A stretch of 20,363 nt of DNA from CAYTOF01 sp964439435 (GTDB lineage Bacteria; Bacillota; Clostridia; Oscillospirales; QAMX01), in NCBI GenBank assembly GCA_964439435.1, contig CAYTOF010000037.1:1-20363 (forward strand). Direction: 5' to 3'. The translations under genes were made by a program, and so were the position numbers. How positions within the stretch are numbered: position 1 is the stretch's first letter; each line of letters starts with the position of its first letter. Of this stretch, positions 6,340 through 13,952 are shown piece by piece. The notes beneath the pieces are model-generated. The model ran no database searches. It had not been told where the DNA came from and saw only the letters and a list, made by a program, of their open reading frames with translations.

Positions 6340-7452
6340 TTAGCCACCAAAAACTTTTCTGAAACGCTCGCAATAGTATTGGACATTTTCCCATTTTGCA
6401 TCAGGGGCAATACGGTGATCTGGACACGGTATGTAACCGCCTAACTCAACAAGAGGTCTGAGACGTTCGATTTCATCATCAATTGCAGCATAATCCTTCG
6501 CAAAGACGCGCTTGTCCATTCCGCCTACACCGCGAAGATCTCTGCCGTATTTTTTACGCCATGAGCCTATTTCGGATCCCCAAGTGCCCACTTCAATTGG
6601 AAACATGGTATTCACCCCATTTGAGAGCCAGATCGGCAAAAGAGCATCGACATTGCCATCGCAATCAACAGATATTATATCACAACCAACAGATGTAAAT
6701 AGGTCAGCGATTTTTCTATAATGTGGTCCAACATATTTTTCAAAAACAGCAGGGCTGACAAGTGGACCGTTTTTATAGCATATGTCCTCCCAAAAATGTC
6801 CGAAGTCAGGCATTAGCCCTTGAGCAAGAAGGTGTTTAGTGGTTTCATAACACAGATTGGCAATAGTATCAATTATCTCTTTAAAAAGGCCTTCGTCATC
6901 TGCATAAAGATATGCAGTGCCCACAAGACCTGCATAATCACGAAATCTACCGTAAAGACTCCCGCAATACACTCCTAGTGGGTTTTCTAGGGTGTTGAGT
7001 TCTTTGATGTTTTCAGTTGAAATAGTGTGTAGTCTTTCAGGGAGAAGTTGTAAACGAGGTAAAAATTCATTTTGAAAGCTTTCTCGGTCAATTAAAGTAT
7101 GTGAAACTTCAGCCGGTATGGAAGTTGCTCCCGGTCGTTGGTGAATAACAACACCATAGCCATTTCTTATATGGTAGCTGCCGTCCGGAAATTCCTTTAT
7201 AATTTCTTCCGGAAATGCAGGCATCAGATCTGCATGTATCCCAACCTGGGTATTCCATCCCATGTCGAACCCGAGCAAAGCCGCTGTATTTTCTTCGGAG
7301 TAGTGCTGTTTCTCGCTGTCATTAAAGGCTTTAATATGCCCTTCACGTTCGAACTTTTGATATGTCTCATGCCAAAAACCAAAATGCACAACAGGAACAC
7401 TATTAAAATTTTCATAGTGCAAGATAGCGTTAACTCGCTCTTTATTTGTCAT
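6340..7452 (-). CDS. Uroporphyrinogen-decarboxylase (URO-D/MtaA) superfamily protein, probable non-haem role
   Basis: This 370-residue soluble protein begins MTNKERVNAILHYENFN and ends with GGYIPCPDHRIAPDA. Both segments are typical of the clostridial URO-D-like branch related to corrinoid methyltransferases (MtaA/CmuA) rather than HemE. Near residues 260-267, where methyltransferase relatives carry a metal-binding H-x-C followed by GN, this protein reads VDCDGN, so the ligands appear to be aspartates. That alignment is by eye. No haem genes are nearby. The setting beside three Gfo/Idh oxidoreductases suggests an accessory catabolic role. The start at 7452 follows GGAGG (7461-7465) by 8 nt; an in-frame ATG at 7479 would put that site inside the gene. 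It has its own promoter (7489-7517) and ends at the shared terminator. Confidence 0.88.
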   Translation of the reverse strand: MTNKERVNAILHYENFNSVPVVHFGFWHETYQKFEREGHIKAFNDSEKQHYSEENTAALLGFDMGWNTQVGIHADLMPAFPEEIIKEFPDGSYHIRNGYGVVIHQRPGATSIPAEVSHTLIDRESFQNEFLPRLQLLPERLHTISTENIKELNTLENPLGVYCGSLYGRFRDYAGLVGTAYLYADDEGLFKEIIDTIANLCYETTKHLLAQGLMPDFGHFWEDICYKNGPLVSPAVFEKYVGPHYRKIADLFTSVGCDIISVDCDGNVDALLPIWLSNGVNTMFPIEVGTWGSEIGSWRKKYGRDLRGVGGMDKRVFAKDYAAIDDEIERLRPLVELGGYIPCPDHRIAPDAKWENVQYYCERFRKVFGG

Positions 7453-7460
7453 AGCTATTG

Positions 7461-7465
7461 CCTCC
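7461..7465 (-). promoter_or_regulatory. Ribosome binding site deciding the 7452 start
   Basis: GGAGG on the minus strand lies 8 nt before the ATG at 7452. The alternative upstream ATG at 7479 has no comparable site and is only about 10 nt from the -10 box. Confidence 0.65.
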
Positions 7466-7488
7466 AAACGCACACGCATTTGATATAA

Positions 7489-7517
7489 ATTTTAGCATAT
7501 ATAGTGAAATGTGTAAA
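7489..7517 (-). promoter_or_regulatory. Sigma-A type promoter of the URO-D-like gene
   Basis: On the minus strand, TTTACA (7517-7512) and TAAAAT (7494-7489) are separated by 17 nt. The -35 box overlaps TTATAACGCTTTACA, a weak partial palindrome that could host a LacI-type regulator but does not match a cre site well. Confidence 0.6.
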
Positions 7518-7578
7518 GCGTTATAAAAATCAAGGGTAATAAAGCATGGTATTCACATAAAAAAGAACATTTAACTCC

Positions 7579-7608
7579 TTTACAGGTTAAGTATCTGTGT
7601 GATATAAT
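7579..7608 (+). promoter_or_regulatory. Sigma-A type promoter of the nucleoside kinase gene
   Basis: TTTACA (7579-7584) and a perfect TATAAT (7603-7608) are separated by 18 nt. It lies about 80 nt before the ATG at 7689. Confidence 0.6.
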
Positions 7609-7688
7609 CATCTCTAAATCAGAATGATTAAGACTATCTAAACTATATACAGAAAAAATAAGATGTATGGAAAGAGCGACAAATAAAG

Positions 7689-8621
7689 ATGAAATACAAA
7701 AAGAGACTAAATGAAATAGATGTTATTACAACATTAAAAGAAATCAAAACAAATAGTGAAAGCTTTATTTTTAGCGAGGAAGAAAGGTTCCATAAAGAAG
7801 TTCGTGATATTTGCAATCATTGTATTATAAACAACATTGAAATTATTTTACTATGTGGACCTTCGGCTGCAGGAAAAACGACAACATCAAAAATCATGGA
7901 AAGAAACCTCACTCATCTTGGACATGGTGTCAACAGACTATCACTTGACAATTTCTACAAATCAAAAGAATTATTGCCTTTTTGGGATGATGGTGAGCGC
8001 AATTTAGAAAGTATTGATGGAATCGACGTGGAGTTGTTTACGGAGCTTGTAAATAAACTCTTTGATGAGGGTGAAAGTATATTTCCTGTATTTGAATTTA
8101 ATGATACAGAGTCTACAAGGTCCTTCAAATTGCGTCATGACCCAGGAAGTTTACTGATAATAGAGGGAATTCATGCACTTCATCCAAGGATATACCAAGC
8201 TGTGCAAGGCATGCGTTGTTGCAGAGTTTATATAAGCACACACAGCAATTATGTTGGTAATAACAAAATTCTTTTGCCGGCGCGAATGCTCAGACTTGTG
8301 CGACGCATAATTAGAGATGAAAAACATCGTTTCGCTCCAATTGAAATGACATTGAATATGTGGAAATATATTCAGAAAGGTGAAGAACTGTATATATACC
8401 CATATCGTCATCTTTCAGATTACCATATTGACACAGCGCATGCATATGAGCCTTATCTATATTCAAAACAGCTTAGGAGCTTGTTGATTGAGATTCCAGA
8501 TGATGTAAAACAAAAAAACCTTGTTTCCGATCTTTCACATTCAGCATCAGAGTTTGAAGACTTCATTTTAGCATACGATCAAATTCCCGAAACTTCTCTA
8601 ATACAGGAATTTATAAAATAA
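7689..8621 (+). CDS. Uridine-kinase-like nucleoside kinase (P-loop)
   Basis: A 310-residue cytoplasmic P-loop kinase of the uridine kinase/phosphoribulokinase superfamily. Walker A reads GPSAAGKT (57-64). It is followed by SLDNFY (85-90), where Asp87 matches the substrate-side acid of uridine kinases, and a hydrophobic strand LLIIEGIHALHP. The segment MLRLVRRIIRDEKHR and then TLNMWKYIQKGEE matches the conserved C-terminal part of clostridial 'nucleoside kinase' proteins. Those proteins often carry an N-terminal TGS-like half of about 250 residues; here only about 50 residues precede the P-loop. The expected reaction is phosphorylation of a nucleoside from ATP, for salvage. The ribosome binding site is weak (GGAAAGAG, 12 nt upstream). 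It has its own promoter and is separated from gltX by 225 bp. Confidence 0.88.
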   Translation: MKYKKRLNEIDVITTLKEIKTNSESFIFSEEERFHKEVRDICNHCIINNIEIILLCGPSAAGKTTTSKIMERNLTHLGHGVNRLSLDNFYKSKELLPFWDDGERNLESIDGIDVELFTELVNKLFDEGESIFPVFEFNDTESTRSFKLRHDPGSLLIIEGIHALHPRIYQAVQGMRCCRVYISTHSNYVGNNKILLPARMLRLVRRIIRDEKHRFAPIEMTLNMWKYIQKGEELYIYPYRHLSDYHIDTAHAYEPYLYSKQLRSLLIEIPDDVKQKNLVSDLSHSASEFEDFILAYDQIPETSLIQEFIK

Positions 8622-8686
8622 CTTTTGCCACTGATTACAAGTATATATCTTGAAGACTACTACTATAATAGAATTAGTTTAACTTA

Positions 8687-8735
8687 TGCCGTACTCTCAA
8701 ATCTGTTCAAACGCTTTGGATTGTAGAGTACGGCA
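8687..8735. repeat. Perfect 11-bp inverted repeat whose right arm lies in the gltX promoter
   Basis: TGCCGTACTCT (8687-8697) and AGAGTACGGCA (8725-8735) are exact reverse complements, 27 nt apart, with weaker pairing continuing inward. No T run follows, so it is a poor terminator for the kinase gene. The right arm overlaps the -35 box and spacer of the promoter at 8721-8749. That suggests an operator pair, although a transcript end is not excluded. Confidence 0.6.
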
Positions 8736-8749
8736 AACTGTGATATAAT
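8721..8749 (+). promoter_or_regulatory. Extended -10 promoter of the gltX operon
   Basis: TTGTAG (8721-8726) and a perfect TATAAT (8744-8749) are separated by 17 nt, and TG one base before the -10 makes it an extended -10 promoter. The leader of about 90 nt to the gltX ATG contains a small stem, AAATTTAC (8779-8786) with GTAAATTT (8805-8812). It has no T-box sequence and is too short for a T-box. Confidence 0.6.
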
Positions 8750-8846
8750 TACCAATAAGATTGTTGACTTGAATATGCAAATTTACAAATAAAAACATAA
8801 TTAGGTAAATTTAGTATATGAGAGATAATTAAAGGAGAGTGTTACA

Positions 8847-10514
8847 ATGAATGGTTTCAGCTTGGCAGAACGGCTGTTTCCTGATATAAATAAAACCCCG
8901 GAAGAAATATTTGATCGCTACCCCAAAAGACAGTTAAAAAAAGATGCTGCTGTTACAAGAATGGCACCAAGTCCGACAGGATATATGCATCTAGGAAATT
9001 TATATGGCGCAATCATTGATGAGCTATTTGCCAGGAGAACAAATGGGGTATTTTATCTGCGTATAGAAGACACTGATCTAGAGCGAAGTGTCCCCCAAGG
9101 AATTGAAAAAATAATCGAAGTATTCACAAGATTTGGATTGAGTTTCGATGAAGGTGTTACATTGGATGGCGAAATAGGGAGTTATGGGCCATATCGCCAA
9201 AGGTTGCGTGAAGAAATATACAAAATTTTCGCCAAAGCTTTGGTTGTAGCAGGGCGTGCATATCCGTGTTTTGCATCTAAGACCGAATTAGAGGACTTAA
9301 GGCGCCTACAGATGGCCAATAATGAAAACCCCGGTTATTATGTGCCATATGCGCCATGGCGAGACAAGTCGGAAGAGCAAATATATGAAAAACTCGACGG
9401 CGGAGAAGAGTTTGTCATACGATTCAGATCAAATGGAAACCCGGGAAACAAAGTTTCTAACAATGATCTTATACGTGGAGTGGTTGAATTTCCTGAAAAC
9501 AACCAAGATTTTGTGTTATTGAAATCTGATGGTATCCCGACATATCATTTTGCGCATGTAGTAGATGATACATTGATGGGAACAACTCATGTGATAAGAG
9601 GAGAAGACTGGTTGCCTTCTTTGCCGTGGCATCTTGATCTTTTTAAAGCAATGAACGATTTGTTTGGTTGGACTCCTCCAAAGTATGTCCATACTGCAAA
9701 TCTGTTAAAGCTCGATAATGGTTCAAAACGGAAATTGTCAAAGAGAAAAGACCCTGAACTCTCTTTGGAATATTATTATTCAGAGGGTTTTCCTGAATTA
9801 GCACTTATAGAATATTTGATGACGATTATAAACTCAAACTTTGAAGAATGGAGAAAGAAAAACCCGAGCTTGTCATATCGAGATTTTCCCTTTTCTATAG
9901 AAAGAATTGCTTCAGCAGGGGCACTATTTGACATGGATAAGCTGAGAGATGTTTCAAAAAACATAATCGCTCAAATGAATGCAAAGGAAGTATATGAAAG
10001 TCTGCTTGCTTGGGCCAAATGCTATGACAAATCATTTCACGCAGTTTTAGTAAAAGATCCAAAATACGCTGAACGGATTTTATCCATTGGACGTGGTGGA
10101 AAGCAACCTCGCAAGGATATAACTGTTTGGTCAGAGGCATGCACTTACATGAATTATTTTTACGATGAATATTTCAAGCCAGTAACTTTGTTTCCGGAGA
10201 ATATTTTATCGGCGGATGTTGTTGATATTTTGACTGAATATGCCATTCTGTACAACGATACAGATGAACGCGATGAATGGTTTTCTCGAGTACGCGAAAT
10301 TTCCGAAAAACACGGTTTTGCGCCGAGTCTCAAAGAATATAGAGCAAATTCACATAAATATAAAGGTCATGTTGGCGATATAAGCATGGTTTTGCGTGTT
10401 GCGATTACCGGAAGACAGAATTCTCCGGATTTATACGAAGTTATGTCTATTTTGAAAAACGAAAGAGTTGTTGCCAGACTAAATGCTGCAGTATCAGCAC
10501 TTGAATCTATATGA
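8847..10514 (+). CDS. gltX: Glutamate--tRNA ligase
   Basis: This 555-residue class I aminoacyl-tRNA synthetase attaches glutamate to tRNA using ATP. The N-terminus carries APSPTGYMHLGN, where HLGN (48-51) stands for the HIGH signature. The KMSKS-type loop is KLSKRKD (296-302). GEDWLPSLPWH and the YHFAHVVDD strand fit the glutamyl/glutaminyl catalytic domain. It is longer than the usual 470-500 residues, with about 45 residues before the HIGH region, a size seen in some clostridial GltX. The usual CxC of the zinc site is CFA here, so zinc is probably absent. Whether it also charges tRNA-Gln cannot be told. AAAGGAGAG precedes the ATG. It is the first gene of a run of eight. Confidence 0.95.
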   Translation: MNGFSLAERLFPDINKTPEEIFDRYPKRQLKKDAAVTRMAPSPTGYMHLGNLYGAIIDELFARRTNGVFYLRIEDTDLERSVPQGIEKIIEVFTRFGLSFDEGVTLDGEIGSYGPYRQRLREEIYKIFAKALVVAGRAYPCFASKTELEDLRRLQMANNENPGYYVPYAPWRDKSEEQIYEKLDGGEEFVIRFRSNGNPGNKVSNNDLIRGVVEFPENNQDFVLLKSDGIPTYHFAHVVDDTLMGTTHVIRGEDWLPSLPWHLDLFKAMNDLFGWTPPKYVHTANLLKLDNGSKRKLSKRKDPELSLEYYYSEGFPELALIEYLMTIINSNFEEWRKKNPSLSYRDFPFSIERIASAGALFDMDKLRDVSKNIIAQMNAKEVYESLLAWAKCYDKSFHAVLVKDPKYAERILSIGRGGKQPRKDITVWSEACTYMNYFYDEYFKPVTLFPENILSADVVDILTEYAILYNDTDERDEWFSRVREISEKHGFAPSLKEYRANSHKYKGHVGDISMVLRVAITGRQNSPDLYEVMSILKNERVVARLNAAVSALESI

Positions 10515-10536
10515 AATATGAATCGAAAGGGAAAGT

Positions 10537-11277
10537 ATGTTTTTTAATTCAGAAGGTATACGAGAGTTTTTGATTAGAACGCTGTATGTTTTGCCTGCAA
10601 TTATTTTAGCTTTAAGTGTGCACGAATACTCACATGCAAAAGTCTCCAGCCGCTTAGGTGATCCACTACCCAAAGCAAGTGGCCGCCTATCTCTTAACCC
10701 TTTTAGACATATTGACCCATTAGGATTTCTGATGTTAATGATAGTTGGGTTCGGTTGGGCAAAACCGGTGATAGTTGATCCTAGATTCTATAAGAACAAA
10801 AAGCTTGGCATGAGTCTGACTGCACTTGCAGGTGCAGCTGCTAATTTTCTAACCGCTTTTGTGACGACCATTTTTTATGTTGTTGCTTTTCATTTTCAAG
10901 CAACATTTAAAACAGGGACAAGTTGGGTACCTGTAATGCTTGAGGTTGTAATGACGTTGTTGTTATTTGCGGCACACATAAATTTAGGTCTTGGTGTATT
11001 TAACCTTATACCAATTTCACCACTAGATGGCTCTAAAGTATTGGCAGCATTTTTACCCATGAAGTATTACAATAAAGTGTTGCGTTATGAACGATTTGGC
11101 TTTCTAATATTGATTCTATTGTTGTTTGACATACCAGCAAGAATACTGACGTCTTTTGGAGTTGTCGCCCATACAGCTCAATATTTTGGACTCTTTTTTT
11201 ATTTGTCAACTGTGCGTGATTTCATCCTCAGAGTTTTTATTACAAATATCACAAATGTTTTTAGTTTAATATTTTAG
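10537..11277 (+). CDS. Site-2 protease (M50) family membrane metalloprotease
   Basis: A 246-residue multi-pass membrane protein of the M50 rhomboid-like-named but metal-dependent site-2 protease group. The zinc-binding HEYSH is at 29-33, inside the first hydrophobic segment. The third ligand motif, NLIPISPLDG (156-165), supplies Asp164. The block GRLSLNPFRHIDPLG is typical of the short YwhC-type branch, which lacks a PDZ domain. Such enzymes cut substrates within the membrane; the substrate here is unknown. AAAGGGAAAG precedes the ATG, 22 bp after gltX and 40 bp before scpA. This position next to scpAB is common in Clostridia. Confidence 0.93.
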   Translation: MFFNSEGIREFLIRTLYVLPAIILALSVHEYSHAKVSSRLGDPLPKASGRLSLNPFRHIDPLGFLMLMIVGFGWAKPVIVDPRFYKNKKLGMSLTALAGAAANFLTAFVTTIFYVVAFHFQATFKTGTSWVPVMLEVVMTLLLFAAHINLGLGVFNLIPISPLDGSKVLAAFLPMKYYNKVLRYERFGFLILILLLFDIPARILTSFGVVAHTAQYFGLFFYLSTVRDFILRVFITNITNVFSLIF

Positions 11278-11317
11278 GAGCCACTTTATCTGGAACAATT
11301 GAAATAAGGGGTGAATT

Positions 11318-12013
11318 ATGGAATTAACCTTCAGACTTGACATATTTGAAGGTCCACTTGATTTACTTTTGCACTTAATAGCAAAAAACAAGGTGAAAAT
11401 TGACGATATTCCGATAGCTTTGATACTTGACCAATATCTTGACTACCTTGATCGGTTGTCTTCATTTCATATGGAAATAACTAGTGATTTTATTGTTATG
11501 GCAGCGCACTTAATATTAATAAAGTCAAAAATGCTCCTCCCTGAGGACGAAAAAGAAAGTCTTGACGATCCACGCATGGATTTGGCTAAACGTTTAGCAG
11601 AACATAAGTTCTTCAAATCAGTGTCAAGCGTACTAGGCCAAATGCAATTTAACACAGGTGAGCGTTACATAAAACAACCGGAGTTACTGGAAAATGATGG
11701 GCATTATGAATATTACCATTTGCCAATTGAACTTCTAAAAGCAATTTCAGCATGCGAAAAAAGAGACATAGGAAAAGATACACCATCACCTGATATTTTT
11801 ACAGGAATTACCGGAACCGAGAGACTAAGTGTCGAAGAGGCTGCGACACGGATTATATCATTTTTGAAAGATTCTGGACGTCAAAACCTAATGGATTTAC
11901 TTACAAAATCAGGAAGCAGATCATCAGCCGTGGCTACTTTTTTGGCACTACTTGATTTATGCAAAGAAAACAGCGTGATATTGGACAATTTAGGATTTGT
12001 AGATATCTTATAG
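11318..12013 (+). CDS. scpA: Segregation and condensation protein A
   Basis: The 231-residue kleisin subunit of the bacterial SMC condensin. It links the SMC head domains and, with ScpB, helps resolve and segregate chromosomes. The N-terminal block FRLDIFEGPLDLLLHLI (residues 5-21) and the following IPIALILDQYLDYLD segment are signature ScpA sequence; the C-terminal winged-helix part closes the protein. The length fits the family (about 230-270). AAGGGGTGA precedes the ATG. scpB follows 30 bp downstream, as expected. Confidence 0.96.
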   Translation: MELTFRLDIFEGPLDLLLHLIAKNKVKIDDIPIALILDQYLDYLDRLSSFHMEITSDFIVMAAHLILIKSKMLLPEDEKESLDDPRMDLAKRLAEHKFFKSVSSVLGQMQFNTGERYIKQPELLENDGHYEYYHLPIELLKAISACEKRDIGKDTPSPDIFTGITGTERLSVEEAATRIISFLKDSGRQNLMDLLTKSGSRSSAVATFLALLDLCKENSVILDNLGFVDIL

Positions 12014-12043
12014 TGTATTTTGAGTTATGAGGTGGATGGCTAG

Positions 12044-12637
12044 ATGGATTTTGAAGATATTGTATCTGCTATTGAAGCTATATTATTTGCAGCAGGAGAA
12101 GCAGTTGGTATTGAAAGACTGTGCAAAGCACTTGAGGCAGATGATGAAGAAATAAAATCTGCTTTGACGTCGTTGAGTTCTCGACTTGATAAAACCAACA
12201 GCTCCATAATGTTGACATTCGCAGAGGGAAAGGCACAGCTTTGCACACGAAATAAATATGCGGACTATGTGAGGAGTGCCTTAGAAGTGAGAAGGGCACC
12301 TACGCTTTCAACAAGTGCACTTGAGACACTTGCAGTGGTAGCATATCGTCAGCCTGTGACTAAATCTTATATAGAACAAGTTCGTGGAGTTGACAGTAGT
12401 TATACCGTTGCATCTCTTGCAGAAAAAGGACTAATTGAAGAATGTGGACGTCTTGAAGTGCCGGGCAGACCAATATTATATAAGACAACAAGACATTTCA
12501 TGCATGTTTTTGGCCTATCCTCGCTGGATGACCTTCCGCGGGAAGAGAATGCGGACAAGGATGACAAGAGTGATATGAAGTTAAACGAACCAGAACACAG
12601 GGAGTCAACAAAGACTCAATTAGAGCCAGGCATTTAG
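12044..12637 (+). CDS. scpB: Segregation and condensation protein B
   Basis: This 197-residue protein is the ScpB (kite) subunit of the SMC-ScpAB complex, which binds ScpA as a dimer. It has two winged-helix domains: AIEAILFAAGEAV near the N-terminus, and the hallmark TLSTSALETLAVVAYRQPVTKSYIEQVRGVDS in the second half, followed by GLIEECGRLEVPGRPILYKTT. The last 30 residues are charged and low in complexity. A GGTGG site precedes the ATG. It lies between scpA and the DUF2953 gene in the same transcription unit. Confidence 0.96.
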   Translation: MDFEDIVSAIEAILFAAGEAVGIERLCKALEADDEEIKSALTSLSSRLDKTNSSIMLTFAEGKAQLCTRNKYADYVRSALEVRRAPTLSTSALETLAVVAYRQPVTKSYIEQVRGVDSSYTVASLAEKGLIEECGRLEVPGRPILYKTTRHFMHVFGLSSLDDLPREENADKDDKSDMKLNEPEHRESTKTQLEPGI

Positions 12638-12677
12638 AAAACTGACTGAATGATCGCTGTTCTGATTAGGAGGGAAT

Positions 12678-13394
12678 ATGTTTTTTGTCAATGGACTGCT
12701 TTATTTGCTGGCGGCCATATTTTCTATAATTCTGCTTGTGTTGCTTGTTTTATCTGTATCAGTGGGAGTTAATATTTCAAATGCCGAAGGCAGCTTTAAT
12801 GCAACTGCAAAGTGGGGTATCTTTTGGTACAAAATCACACGTGCGAAGAAAAAGAAATCTGATACTTCTAATGAAAAGGTCAAAGCCAAAAAAATAAAAA
12901 AGGAGCTTAAAGCAGAGAAAAAAAAGCAAAAAAAGACCTCAAGAAAACCTGCAAAAGTTAAAAGCTATAAAAAAATTAAAGAACGAAAAAAGCAAGGAGT
13001 AATCCAGTCTTTGTTATTGGCAGCTTTAGACTATGATTATGAATATTTAAAGATTATCAAAATTAAAAAGATAAAATTAATGTATATCTGCGGTGGCATT
13101 AATCCAGCAGACATCGGAAAGAAATATGCCCATGTATCAGAGATAATAGGCATAGGATATCCCCTTATTACTAGAGTATTAAATATAAAAAAGCATCAAA
13201 TCAGAGTTTATCCGGATTTTATAAATAAGAAATCCAACTTTGTTTTTGAGATGAAAGTGAGACTGAGACCAATTAAAGTAATGTTCGCAGCTTTTATCTA
13301 TTACAAGGCTTACAAAAGGAATTTGGCTACTTTTAATCTTACGTCGAGCCAAAAAGCACTCACAATAAAGTCAAAATATCATAAATATGCATAA
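12678..13394 (+). CDS. DUF2953-type membrane-anchored protein
   Basis: A 238-residue protein with one N-terminal membrane helix (about residues 7-30), a short beta-like segment, and then a very lysine-rich stretch (about 57-105) that probably lies at the cytoplasmic membrane face. The C-terminal half (KKIKLMYICGGINPADIGKKY, then LRPIKVMFAAFIYYKAYKR) and the place between scpB and the GerW-type gene match proteins with a DUF2953 domain in spore formers. Its function is unknown; the neighbourhood suggests a sporulation role. AGGAGGG precedes the ATG. The family call rests mainly on layout and gene order. Confidence 0.75.
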   Translation: MFFVNGLLYLLAAIFSIILLVLLVLSVSVGVNISNAEGSFNATAKWGIFWYKITRAKKKKSDTSNEKVKAKKIKKELKAEKKKQKKTSRKPAKVKSYKKIKERKKQGVIQSLLLAALDYDYEYLKIIKIKKIKLMYICGGINPADIGKKYAHVSEIIGIGYPLITRVLNIKKHQIRVYPDFINKKSNFVFEMKVRLRPIKVMFAAFIYYKAYKRNLATFNLTSSQKALTIKSKYHKYA

Positions 13395-13442
13395 TATACT
13401 TTTAAATACTCATATCATATTAAAATATAGGAGGGCACAACA

Positions 13443-13952
13443 ATGGCAGAAAAACAAAATATCGGTAACCTTTTAGAAACCACTTTAAGAAAAATCAAGG
13501 AACTTGGGGAAACTGAAACAATTATAGGGAAACCTGTAACAACTCCAGATGGTGTGACAATTATCCCTGTATCAAAACTATCGTGCGGATTTGGAGCTGG
13601 CGGCTCAGATTATAACACGAGACACAATTCAGCTGCAGTCCTTTTCGGAGGCGGAGGAGGGGCCGGTATTGAAATCTCTCCAGTTTCGTTTATTGTAATC
13701 AGAGGAGAGAGTGTTGAGGTGTTGCCGGCGACAGGCACTGTGGCCGCCCCGGTCCCGGCAAGTAGCATTGTCGCAACTGTTGAAAAGTTTTCAGAAACAT
13801 TACCGGGCGTTGTTGAAAAAATTGAAGCTTTTATCGAAAAGCAAAAAGAGAAAAAAGCAGCCAAATCTCCATCAGAAATCGAAGCAAATCCAAAACCAGA
13901 AGAGTCAGTGCATGATAATAATGATGCTGATAAAACTAAAGAAGCGAAATAA
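13443..13952 (+). CDS. gerW: GerW/YtfJ-family sporulation protein
   Basis: This 169-residue protein matches the GerW (YtfJ) family, made in the forespore and needed for efficient germination in Bacillus subtilis. Visible signatures are the N-terminal LLETTLRKIKEL, GKPVTTPDGVTIIPVSKLSCGFGAGG, and the glycine run FGGGGGAG leading into IEISPVSFIVI. The last 35 residues are charged and disordered. AGGAGGG precedes the ATG. Its stop overlaps the next start (TAATG). It marks the organism as an endospore former. A forespore promoter could exist in the 48-bp gap upstream, but I could not show one. Confidence 0.92.
   Translation: MAEKQNIGNLLETTLRKIKELGETETIIGKPVTTPDGVTIIPVSKLSCGFGAGGSDYNTRHNSAAVLFGGGGGAGIEISPVSFIVIRGESVEVLPATGTVAAPVPASSIVATVEKFSETLPGVVEKIEAFIEKQKEKKAAKSPSEIEANPKPEESVHDNNDADKTKEAK

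Noticed and set aside
7495..7530. Possible cre or LacI-type operator (TGTAAAGCGTTATAA region) at the URO-D-like promoter
   Set aside because: The match to the cre consensus is out of register by one base and the palindrome is weak, so I do not call a regulator site.
8750..8846. T-box riboswitch in front of gltX
   Set aside because: The leader is only about 90 nt and contains no conserved T-box sequence or specifier stem.
13416..13422. CATATTA upstream of gerW, matching the -10 of forespore sigma-G promoters
   Set aside because: No matching -35 element occurs at 17-18 nt; the nearest GCATA is 22 nt away. The region is very AT-rich, so chance is likely.
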